Below are positions 18,147-25,995 of a DNA stretch of 64,000 nt, piece by piece. Source of the DNA: DASXMT01 sp963812965. Its GTDB lineage: Bacteria > Actinomycetota > Acidimicrobiia > Acidimicrobiales > RAAP-2. A program made the position numbers and the translations under genes. Position 1 is the stretch's first letter; each line of letters starts with the position of its first letter. Below the pieces are notes generated by a model, which saw nothing but the letters and a program-made list of their open reading frames with translations, was not told where the DNA came from and made no database searches. The DNA lies in contig CAWEXG010000012.1 in the NCBI GenBank assembly GCA_963812965.1, positions 248,001 through 312,000 on the forward strand. The letters are read 5' to 3'.

Positions 18147-19403
18147 CTATCGCCCCTGCTGCTGCATCGTGCTCAGATACAGCGACTCATAACGCTCGGC
18201 CAGGCGATCCATCGACCACGACTCCGCTCTGGCCGCTCCATCGACACGGCAACGCTCGCGGTGCGAGGCCATGGCGCCATCCGCCGGCTCGAGGATGGTC
18301 CGGAGCGCTTTGGACAGGGCGACAGGATCCCCGGGGGGCACCATGAGGGCACTTCCCCCCGCCGCATCGCGATAGCCACTGATGTCACTGGCCACAACCA
18401 GTGTCCGTGCCGCCATTGCCTCGAGGAGCACCATCCCGAAGGACTCGCCACCGAGTGACGGTGCGCACAGCACATCCGCCCCAGCCAGACGCCGAAACTT
18501 CTCTTCCTCAGAGAGCAGTCCGAGCCAATGGATGTGATCGGACTCCGGATAGAGCCGGCGCAACCGGTCGGTGTCCGGCCCGTCACCGGCGATCCACAGC
18601 GTCGGGGCACTGGCAACACTCCCCGTACCACTGCGGGCACTGCCAATATCCCCCGGACCACCGGAAGCACTACTGATACCCGCACCCGACTCAGCTTGCT
18701 CCTGCATGCTTCCGCCACTCCGGTCTCCGAGCAACCGAGCGAACGCCTCGAGCAGGACTCGTAGTCCTTTTCGGTCCTCGTGACGGCCGAGGAACAGGAC
18801 AGTCGGGCCGTTCGTAGGCCAAGGTTCGGCCTTGCCATACCGGTCGACCTCGACCCCATTGAACACCACCACGTACTCACCCCCCACGGCGTCATAGGCG
18901 GTCTTCCGTGCAGCTTCTGACACGGCGCAGCGAAGAGCAAGACGGCGGTTCGCCAACGCCTTGGTCAGGGGTCGCAGCGCAGAGTAGAAGAAGCTGCTCC
19001 CGCTGCGATGAAAGGTGGCGACCACCGGTGGCAGGTCGCTTCGTACGAGCAGTCCGTAGGGCAGGCCAGGCGAGAACGGCTCATGCACATGGACGACATC
19101 GAAACGGCCGAGACGCAGAGCGCCAAGCGCTCGATAAACAGCACGTGGTGACAGCGAGACCGGTGCCAACGAACCATTGGACGGGAGCGAGACCGAGTGG
19201 CCGGTCGCAACCAGGTCAATGTCAGCGGGAGCATCTCCGGGTTCGTCCAGGGGGGCGAACACCGTCACCTGGTGCCCACGGCGAACCAGGGCACGAGCTA
19301 AACCGACGACCTGTCCCTGGACGCCCCCAGGACGACTCAAGCTGTACGGACAGACCATGGCGACGCGGCGGCCACCTGATCCCGTAGACCCCAAAGGCGA
19401 CAT
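18147..19403 (-). CDS. pimA: Phosphatidyl-myo-inositol mannosyltransferase PimA-like glycosyltransferase
   Basis: GT4-family enzyme that would transfer mannose from GDP-mannose to phosphatidylinositol, the first step of PIM synthesis. The N-terminus VAMVCPYSLSRPGGVQGQV and the motifs VHVHEPFSPGLP, VVATFHRSG, VVVFNGVEVDRYG, VLFLGRHEDRKGLRVLLEA and LCAPSLGGESFGMVLLEAMA match PimA from actinobacteria. A Ser/Gly-rich insertion near residues 235-275 is extra. Its ATG directly follows the stop of the diguanylate cyclase (TGAATG), and patA and pgsA precede that, the classical pgsA-patA-pimA order with one added gene. Assignment rests on motifs and context. Confidence 0.85.
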   Translation of the reverse strand: MSPLGSTGSGGRRVAMVCPYSLSRPGGVQGQVVGLARALVRRGHQVTVFAPLDEPGDAPADIDLVATGHSVSLPSNGSLAPVSLSPRAVYRALGALRLGRFDVVHVHEPFSPGLPYGLLVRSDLPPVVATFHRSGSSFFYSALRPLTKALANRRLALRCAVSEAARKTAYDAVGGEYVVVFNGVEVDRYGKAEPWPTNGPTVLFLGRHEDRKGLRVLLEAFARLLGDRSGGSMQEQAESGAGISSASGGPGDIGSARSGTGSVASAPTLWIAGDGPDTDRLRRLYPESDHIHWLGLLSEEEKFRRLAGADVLCAPSLGGESFGMVLLEAMAARTLVVASDISGYRDAAGGSALMVPPGDPVALSKALRTILEPADGAMASHRERCRVDGAARAESWSMDRLAERYESLYLSTMQQQGR

Positions 19404-21260
19404 TCAGTGGGTCGCTGGTGGTCGTGCGTGACGTCGCTTCCACTTGACGCCGTACATGGCGTCGTCTGCCTGACTCAGCAGTAAAGCCGGATCTGTCGAC
19501 CGGTCGTCGGTGAAGACACCACCGATCGATGCCGACAGAGTCAAGAATTTGCCGTTGATGTAGTAGGGCTTGTTCAGTGCCGACGAGATGCGCTCGGCAA
19601 TGCGTTCCAGCTCCTCTTCTCCCCTTCTCATCTGGCACACCACCACGAACTCATCTCCACCCAGGCGGGCCACCGTATCGGTCGGTCGCACCATCGCCTG
19701 CAGCCGCCGTGCCACTGCCACCAGTACGTCGTCCCCGACATCGTGACCCAAGGCGTCGTTTACCTCTTTAAAGTCGTCGAGGTCGAGGAGGAAGACGGCG
19801 ATGGAGGTACCTGGTACCGCCACCTCCAACCCTGGTTGGGCTTCTCGTGGCGGCTCCTTCGTCGAGGTCGACGAGGGGAGGTCCTCGAGGGCTTGGCGCA
19901 GACGATCGGCGAGCAGGGTCCGGTTGGCAACCCCGGTCAGAGGATCGTGCAGGGCCAGGAGGGCCAGCCGTTCCTCATTCTGCTTCTGCTCGGTGACATC
20001 TCGCATCGCCACCACCGCTCCGAGCTTCTGGTGAGCGTCGTCGAACAAGGTCTGGGCGTTGGCTCTGATCGAGCTGCGAGCGCCGCCACGTGACACGATC
20101 ATGAACTCGTACTCCCGAAGGTGCTCGCCGGCAAGAGCCTGGACCAGAGGGCTCTCCTCGGATGGCATCGGGCTGCCGTCGGCACGCCGCAGCCACTGGG
20201 TGGACGGCGTCTTCCCGATCGGATCACTCTCTTCGGTCGTACCCTGCATTCGCCGGGCAGCTGGGTTCACCATGGTCAAGCGACCCTCGTCGTCACAGGC
20301 CATGATGCCCTCTTCGAGGTTGTCCAGGAGCACCTGAAGAAACCGCTGCTCCTGACGGAGCTCGATGGCAGTGTTACGGACCTCGGTGATATCGCTCAGC
20401 GATGCGACTACCCCGGCAATCGATCGACCGTCGCTTCCCCCTATGACCCTGATATTGATTCGAAGCCAGATCGTCGAGTTGTTTGGCCGACGAATTCCGT
20501 GGATGACACCGGAGGATGCTTCGCCCGTCGCCAAACTCTGCATCACCGGGTGTTTGTCGGTGGGAACCAGGTCACCGTCGACGGTGATGACCTCCACCCC
20601 CACGGCTTCACTGATACGCAGTACGTCGTCGAGTCGACGGCCTCTCAGCCATCCGGGCGGTGCATCGAACAGTGACTCAAGCGCCTCGTTCGTTGTGACG
20701 ACAACGCCTGATGCATCGAGCATCATCACGCCGTCCACCAGCGACTCCATAATCGTGGCGTAGCGTCGTTCCGCCTCATAAGCCTGCCGCTCGGCCCATT
20801 TCCTCGTCGTGACGTCACGGACATTCGCCACAATGCTGCCGATGGAGCCCTGGAAATGACTCGAAGCGACGATATCCAGGTCGATCCGCTGTCCGTCGGC
20901 TCTTATCGCCTGCATCTCAAGGGAGACCGTCAGTCGTCGACCCGCCACCAGATCAAGAAACGACCGCCTCATGTCCTCCACTTCGCTCTCATCGAGGAAC
21001 TGGAAGATGTCTTCGCCGATCTTTCCGCTGAGGTCGTAACCGAGCAGCCTTCGGGCTGACGGATTGACGAACACGATCCGTCCCTTGGCATCGATCACCA
21101 TCGCCGCGTCGTCGATGTGCTCGATGAGAGACTGGAATCGGTGTTCAATCGCCGCAGAGTTCCCACCCTTTGCAGGGTTTTCACCCGTCTCGGCACTCTG
21201 AGCTGCCGGAGAGCTCTGAGCCGCCGCAGAGCTGGAATGCTTCTTCGACGCCGCGCTCAC
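19404..21260 (-). CDS. Multi-PAS diguanylate cyclase (GGDEF) within the PIM operon
   Basis: Likely makes cyclic di-GMP in response to signals sensed by PAS domains. From the GTG at 21260 there are 618 residues: a Ser/Ala-rich start, three PAS domains (about 40-155, 170-290, 305-425) each opening with an LVDGVMMLD- or LEEGIMACD-like strand, then GGDEF (about 435-605). The active site RLGGDEFVV is intact and RPTD lies five residues before GGDEF, matching the inhibitory I-site. No EAL domain and no membrane segment. The GTG overlaps the patA stop (GTGA) and pimA starts right after the stop, so it is translationally embedded between PIM genes. An upstream ATG-type start at 21311 would overlap patA by 55 bases and is less likely. 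Confidence 0.93.
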   Translation of the reverse strand: MSAASKKHSSSAAAQSSPAAQSAETGENPAKGGNSAAIEHRFQSLIEHIDDAAMVIDAKGRIVFVNPSARRLLGYDLSGKIGEDIFQFLDESEVEDMRRSFLDLVAGRRLTVSLEMQAIRADGQRIDLDIVASSHFQGSIGSIVANVRDVTTRKWAERQAYEAERRYATIMESLVDGVMMLDASGVVVTTNEALESLFDAPPGWLRGRRLDDVLRISEAVGVEVITVDGDLVPTDKHPVMQSLATGEASSGVIHGIRRPNNSTIWLRINIRVIGGSDGRSIAGVVASLSDITEVRNTAIELRQEQRFLQVLLDNLEEGIMACDDEGRLTMVNPAARRMQGTTEESDPIGKTPSTQWLRRADGSPMPSEESPLVQALAGEHLREYEFMIVSRGGARSSIRANAQTLFDDAHQKLGAVVAMRDVTEQKQNEERLALLALHDPLTGVANRTLLADRLRQALEDLPSSTSTKEPPREAQPGLEVAVPGTSIAVFLLDLDDFKEVNDALGHDVGDDVLVAVARRLQAMVRPTDTVARLGGDEFVVVCQMRRGEEELERIAERISSALNKPYYINGKFLTLSASIGGVFTDDRSTDPALLLSQADDAMYGVKWKRRHARPPATH

Positions 21261-22156
21261 TGTCCGACTCCAACTCGGTCCACAGACCACAGTGGTTGAA
21301 AGACGTGCCACTGTTCGGGAGCCCGCCGGATAAGGACCTCGAACCGGTCGGCGATCTCCTGTGTGATCCTCGACACGTCGGCCCGAAATCGACCCGAGCG
21401 TGCCGTGTCTATCGGCGGCCCGACCACTGCGCTATGAGCGCGACCGGGCCCGCTGTAGACAGCGGCAGTTACCAACGTGGCGCCGGTTCGCATCGCCAGC
21501 GTGGCTGGTCCGGCCGGCATCGTGGTCTTTTCCCCAAAGAACTCGACCTCGACACCGTTGTGGAGAAGGTCTCGGTCACACAGCAGACCGACCAGACCAC
21601 CGTCTCGGAGCGTCCGCAGCACCACGCCACCCGACGCGTCGTCCAGAGGCACGATGGTAAGACCCATCGCCGCGCGCTGCTTCACGAAGTAGTCGAAGAG
21701 CTCCGGGGGCTCGATGCGTTCAGCCACTGCTGTCATGGGAAAGCCCACTGTGGCGAGGAAGGCGCCGCCGTACTCCCAACTACCGACGTGCGGCAAGGCG
21801 ATGATCACTCCGTTCCCCGCGTCCATCCCCTGGACCACGTGCTCGAAGCCATCCTCCACCACGACCCGCTGCTGCACCTCCTGGCCCGAGACGCTGGGAA
21901 GGCGGGCTCCCTCCACCCAGTATCGGGCATAAGCCCGAAACGCCTGACGTGCCCACCGATCGAGCGAGTCCGAACTGGTGTCGGCGCCCACGACCCGTTG
22001 GAGGTTCCGCTTCACGTTGGCCCTGTGCTCGTGGCGAACCTGATACATGACGTCCCCGGCGATAGCGGCCGCGCCAAGAGCGACGGGCTCCGGCAGCGTA
22101 GCCAGAGCACGTCCCAGTGTCGTATAGGTCCGGTACATCAGACGGGGAGAGGCCAT
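21257..22156 (-). CDS. patA: Phosphatidylinositol mannoside acyltransferase-like protein (PatA / LpxL-HtrB family)
   Basis: Lysophospholipid-acyltransferase-fold enzyme. In mycobacteria the homologue adds palmitate to the mannose of PIM. 299 residues. The catalytic HX4E motif is seen in LPHVGSWEYGG, followed by VAERIEPPELFDYF and PAGPATLAMRTGATLV. Context (pgsA 42 bases upstream, pimA downstream) supports the PatA role over a lipid A enzyme. The ATG is at 22156. Confidence 0.87.
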   Translation of the reverse strand: MASPRLMYRTYTTLGRALATLPEPVALGAAAIAGDVMYQVRHEHRANVKRNLQRVVGADTSSDSLDRWARQAFRAYARYWVEGARLPSVSGQEVQQRVVVEDGFEHVVQGMDAGNGVIIALPHVGSWEYGGAFLATVGFPMTAVAERIEPPELFDYFVKQRAAMGLTIVPLDDASGGVVLRTLRDGGLVGLLCDRDLLHNGVEVEFFGEKTTMPAGPATLAMRTGATLVTAAVYSGPGRAHSAVVGPPIDTARSGRFRADVSRITQEIADRFEVLIRRAPEQWHVFQPLWSVDRVGVGQ

Positions 22157-22198
22157 GGTGCGTTCATCGTTCGAGGATCTGCGGGCAACCAGCGACGA

Positions 22199-22978
22199 TC
22201 AGCCGTTACGGCGAGCCGAGGCACGGAGACGGAGGCCCTGGCGGGCTCGACGAGCCCTCCAGGTGCGGCCGGAACGACTGGCCAGCTCTCCCTGACGCCT
22301 GGCGCGCCAACGTGACGACGAGCCAGCTGGACGACGCCGAGGGTTGCGTACCGCAACAGCGTCGCGACGAACGCGACGGGCTGCGCTGACCTGAGGTGGA
22401 GCCTCGGCCAGACGCCACACCTTCACAAAGCGTCCAGCGGCGGTGAGCACGGTCAGTCCCAGCATGACCCACAGCACTGGCACGAGGAACGATGCGGACA
22501 GGAAGCCGATGCCGAGCAGGATCATCCGCTCGGCCCGCTCCATGAGCCCTCCTTTCGCCGAGATCCCCAACGACTCCGCCTTCGCCCGCTGGTACGAGAC
22601 GAGCAACGTGACCCCCAGCACAGCGAACGGGAGCAGCACGAGGTGGCCCGAGCCCCTCGAGACCAGGTACCAGGCCACACCTCCCAGCAGCAGGCAGTCG
22701 GTGACCCGGTCGGTGACCGAGTCGAAGAACGCCCCACGCACAGACGCAGTTCCAGAGGCCTTGGCCACCGGACCGTCCAGAAGGTCGTGGAGGCCAGTGA
22801 GAACAAGCAACAGGATCGCCAGGTGCAGGTGACCGGTCGCTACGGCAACAGCCGTCCCCGTAGCGGTAATGAGGCCAGTCGCCGTGAGCACATCGGCTGT
22901 GACCCCGATCTTCTGCAGCCTGTGACCGACGGGACCGGTCATCCGGTCCACTGAGTCGCGCCAACGGCCGTCGAACAT
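22199..22978 (-). CDS. pgsA: CDP-alcohol phosphatidyltransferase, phosphatidylinositol phosphate synthase-like (PgsA)
   Basis: Integral membrane enzyme that would condense CDP-diacylglycerol with inositol phosphate. The start is the ATG at 22978 with GGAGGA upstream, giving 259 residues. The CAPT motif is DLLDGPVAK, then GAFFDSVTD: all four Asp residues and both Gly are there, but the usual Arg of the AR pair is Lys. Six membrane segments can be traced. The C-terminus is an Arg-rich tail of about 60 residues (RRRPAGSSSRWRARRQG). First gene of the pgsA-patA-DGC-pimA run, divergent from the EF-G-like gene. Confidence 0.88.
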   Translation of the reverse strand: MFDGRWRDSVDRMTGPVGHRLQKIGVTADVLTATGLITATGTAVAVATGHLHLAILLLVLTGLHDLLDGPVAKASGTASVRGAFFDSVTDRVTDCLLLGGVAWYLVSRGSGHLVLLPFAVLGVTLLVSYQRAKAESLGISAKGGLMERAERMILLGIGFLSASFLVPVLWVMLGLTVLTAAGRFVKVWRLAEAPPQVSAARRVRRDAVAVRNPRRRPAGSSSRWRARRQGELASRSGRTWRARRARQGLRLRASARRNG

Positions 22979-23153
22979 GGCGGCTCCTCCAGAGGTTTCC
23001 CTGAACTCTACCATCTGCTAGCTGCAGTTAGCTGGTTTCTTAAGGTTACCGCCCAGCCTGGCCGCATGTCGCGGACCGAGCCTCAGTGACGGGCGAACGG
23101 TAGGCTCGCAAGCAGCCAGACCGATTGGACCAGTCTGCCAGGAGGTGCCAGAC

Positions 23154-25298
23154 ATGGACCACTTCTCTTCGCACCACATCCGGAACGTGGCCCTGATCGG
23201 CCACACCGGGGTGGGAAAGACGACCCTGGTCGAGGCGGTCCTAGCCCATACGGGCGCCATCCATCGGATGGGGCGGGTGGAGGACGGTACGACCGTCTGT
23301 GACTACGAGCCCGAGGAGATCGCCCACCACATGAGCATGGGGCTCTCCCTCGCTCCCTGCGTCGTCGACCGGAGCGCGGTCGGTACCGTCAAGGTGAACC
23401 TGGTCGACACCCCTGGGTACGCCGACTACGCCTACGAGGTCGCTGCCGCCCTCGCCGTCGTCGACCTGGCCGTCGTGGTGGTGAGCGCCGTGGACGGTGT
23501 GCAGACCCAGACCGAGGCTGCCTGGGAGATGGCCGAGGAAGCGCAGCTGCCACGAGTCATCGTGGTAACCCAGCTCGACCGGGACAGAGCCGACTTCGAT
23601 CGGGTACTCACCGAGCTCCGCTCCACGTTCGGTGCCGGCATCGCCCCGCTGGAGCTCCCCATCGGCATGCAGTCGGAGTTCAGGGGCGTCATCGACCTGT
23701 TGAGTGATACGGCGATCACGTACCGGCCGGAAGAGGGCACCACCGGGGTTCCAGGCCCGCTGCCGGACGAGTTGGCCGCAACCGAGCACGAGATCCACGA
23801 AGCGTTGGTGGAAGGGATCGTCGTAGGCGAGGACGCTCTGATGGAGCGCTACCTCGATGGCGACACCCTGTCTTTCGAGGAGCTCGAGACCAGCTTGGCC
23901 GGAGGGGTCTCCGCCGCTGCCGTCTTCCCGGTGATCTGCGTATCGGCCACCACCGGGGTGGGGATCGATCGTCTGGTCAACATCGTGGCCGAGCTGTGCC
24001 CACCTCCCACCGCCCGGCCCCCCGCAGTGGTCGTTGCCGGAGACACCTCACTCGACGTGACCTGTGATCCGGACGGCGACCCTCTGGTCCGGGTGTTCAA
24101 GACCATGACGGATCCGTACGTCGGCCGGCTCTCCCTCTGCCGTCTCTTATCGGGCACCGTCCGTCCGAACCTGGTCATGACCAATGTCCGCGCACACGTC
24201 GACGAACGGTTTCATACCGTCGAGACCCTTCGTGGCCACGAGACCTCATCGGTGCCCTTCGTAACAGCAGGTGATCTCTTCGCCGTGCCGAAGCTGTCGC
24301 AGACGGTGACCGGCGACACACTGACCACGCCGCACATGCCGGTCACCGTGACCTCGCCGCCGATGCCTGACCCAGAGCCGGCCGCCCTCTTCACCGCCAT
24401 CCGTCCCCGGACCGCTGCCGACGAGGACAAGATGATGTCCTCGCTGCACCGACTGCTCCAGGAGGACCCGGCGCTGTCGGTCCGGCGGGACGACGAGATC
24501 CACCAGACAGTCCTCGGTGGCGCGGGCGAGACGCATCTGGCCGTCGCCCTGGACCGTTTGGCCAGGAAGTTCGGAGTAGCGGTCGAACGAGACGACGTGC
24601 TCGTCCCCTACCGCGAGACGATCACTCGAACGGTGACAGCCGAGGGCCGGTACAAGAAGCAGACAGGCGGGCACGGACAGTTCGGCGTAGCCACCATTCG
24701 GATCGGCCCGTTGGCTCGGGGCGAGGGATTTACGTTCGTCGACGAGGTGGTGGGCGGGGCCATTCCCCGCCAGTACATCCCGGCCGTGGAGAAGGGCGTG
24801 GTCGAGACCATGGCCAACGGCGGGCCCTTCGGATGGCCGGTGATCGACGTGGCGGTGACCTGTCTCGACGGCAAGCATCACCCGGTCGACTCCTCGGAGA
24901 TGAGCTTCAAGATGGCCGGCGCCCTCGCCTGCCGTGAGGCACTCGGCCAAGCCGAACCGGTGCTCTTGGAGCCGATCTCTCGGGTCGAGGTGACAGTGCC
25001 ACCCCACGTTCAGGGCGACGTACTGGGTGATCTGAACGCCAGGCGGGGTCGTGTCCAGGGGACCGACATCGACGAGCGCGGCAACCACACCATCGTCGCA
25101 CTGGTGCCACAGGCCGAGCTGTCCCGCTACGCCGTCGACCTGCGATCGATGACCCGGGGGCGGGGGCGGTTCCGCGCCGATCACGATCACTACGACGTGG
25201 TCCCCGCTCACCTGGTGAGCACCCTGTCTCGTGATGCGCACGCCAAAGCCGGGTCGGGTCAGCCCAGTCCGGCTGCCTCTGTCGGATCGAGTCGATAG
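23154..25298 (+). CDS. Elongation factor G-like GTPase (FusA2 type)
   Basis: Ribosome-associated translational GTPase family member, paralogous to EF-G; the specific job of this subgroup is not settled. The ATG at 23154 has GGAGGT seven bases before it; 714 residues. G1 is GHTGVGKTTL, G3 is VDTPGYADYAYE, and G4 reads TQLD instead of the canonical NKxD. Domains II-V are recognisable (GDPLVRVFKTMTDPYVGRLS, GGAGETHLAVALDRL, TGGHGQFGVATIRI, VPPHVQGDVLGDLNARRGRV). It sits alone on the plus strand between the PIM genes and the HIT gene. Confidence 0.9.
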   Translation: MDHFSSHHIRNVALIGHTGVGKTTLVEAVLAHTGAIHRMGRVEDGTTVCDYEPEEIAHHMSMGLSLAPCVVDRSAVGTVKVNLVDTPGYADYAYEVAAALAVVDLAVVVVSAVDGVQTQTEAAWEMAEEAQLPRVIVVTQLDRDRADFDRVLTELRSTFGAGIAPLELPIGMQSEFRGVIDLLSDTAITYRPEEGTTGVPGPLPDELAATEHEIHEALVEGIVVGEDALMERYLDGDTLSFEELETSLAGGVSAAAVFPVICVSATTGVGIDRLVNIVAELCPPPTARPPAVVVAGDTSLDVTCDPDGDPLVRVFKTMTDPYVGRLSLCRLLSGTVRPNLVMTNVRAHVDERFHTVETLRGHETSSVPFVTAGDLFAVPKLSQTVTGDTLTTPHMPVTVTSPPMPDPEPAALFTAIRPRTAADEDKMMSSLHRLLQEDPALSVRRDDEIHQTVLGGAGETHLAVALDRLARKFGVAVERDDVLVPYRETITRTVTAEGRYKKQTGGHGQFGVATIRIGPLARGEGFTFVDEVVGGAIPRQYIPAVEKGVVETMANGGPFGWPVIDVAVTCLDGKHHPVDSSEMSFKMAGALACREALGQAEPVLLEPISRVEVTVPPHVQGDVLGDLNARRGRVQGTDIDERGNHTIVALVPQAELSRYAVDLRSMTRGRGRFRADHDHYDVVPAHLVSTLSRDAHAKAGSGQPSPAASVGSSR

Positions 25299-25372
25299 CG
25301 AGGTTCGGGCCTGGCTGTTCCTAGCGAGCCAGACGGCTCAGCCCAACTCAACCTAACCCGCCGATTCAGTCC

Positions 25373-25440
25373 GGCCAGACGGTTCAACCCGGCCAGACGG
25401 TTCAACCCGGCCAGACGGTTCAACCCGGCCAAACGGTACT
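25373..25440. repeat. 18-bp tandem repeat spanning the 3' end of the HIT gene
   Basis: Three perfect copies of GGCCAGACGGTTCAACCC from 25373 to 25426 and a partial fourth. The minus-strand HIT gene ends inside the array: its stop codon and last residues come from the repeat itself. Confidence 0.93.
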
Positions 25441-25995
25441 AAGCCGGCTCCAACTGTCGGCCAACGTCTCGGGCAGCACCCGCACCCCTGCCACCGAGGT
25501 CATGAAGTTGGTGTCGCCGACCCACCGGGGAACGACGTGCAGGTGCAGATGACGAGGGATGCCCGCTCCCGCAGCACGACCCAGGTTCGCCCCAAAGTTC
25601 ACGCCTTCTGGACTGTAAGCCCTCTCCAGCGCCGTCACTCCGCTGCGCAACGCCGACCACAGCTCAGCCCCCTCGTCGTTGGACATCTCTGCCATCGACC
25701 GCACATGGCGTGATGGCATGACCATCAGGTGTCCACTGGCATAGGGGTAGGCGTTGAGCACGGCAAAGGTCAGCTCACCCCGCCACAGCACCCCGTTCTC
25801 AACCGACGGTGCACCGCTCGCCGACAGACGGCAGAACACACAACGTTCGGGATCGTCGAGCGGGTGCGCTTCGTCCGAGGTGGGATCACCGGTAGCCATC
25901 CCTTCGTCGAACGGAACGGCGCCGACGGCACCTGCCGACGGAACGGAGCTCACATACTCGCTCCGCCACCCGGCCCAGAGCTGATCGAAGTTCAC
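25420..25995 (-). CDS. HIT-domain nucleotide phosphorylase/hydrolase (AP4A phosphorylase-like)
   Basis: Histidine-triad protein; homologues at this locus in actinobacteria act on diadenosine tetraphosphate. 191 residues. CVFCRL is the N-terminal zinc-type Cys pair; the core is LNAYPYASGHLMVMPSRHV and the active triad IPRHLHLHVVPRW. The GTG start at 25995 overlaps the thrS stop (GTGA). The C-terminal VWPG and stop lie in an 18-bp repeat array. The thrS-HIT-pgsA order is conserved in actinobacteria, here interrupted by the divergent EF-G-like gene. Confidence 0.9.
   Translation of the reverse strand: MNFDQLWAGWRSEYVSSVPSAGAVGAVPFDEGMATGDPTSDEAHPLDDPERCVFCRLSASGAPSVENGVLWRGELTFAVLNAYPYASGHLMVMPSRHVRSMAEMSNDEGAELWSALRSGVTALERAYSPEGVNFGANLGRAAGAGIPRHLHLHVVPRWVGDTNFMTSVAGVRVLPETLADSWSRLSTVWPG

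Noticed and set aside
21257..22156. Lipid A lauroyl acyltransferase
   Set aside because: Same fold family, but the neighbouring pgsA and pimA and the lack of any LPS genes favour PatA.
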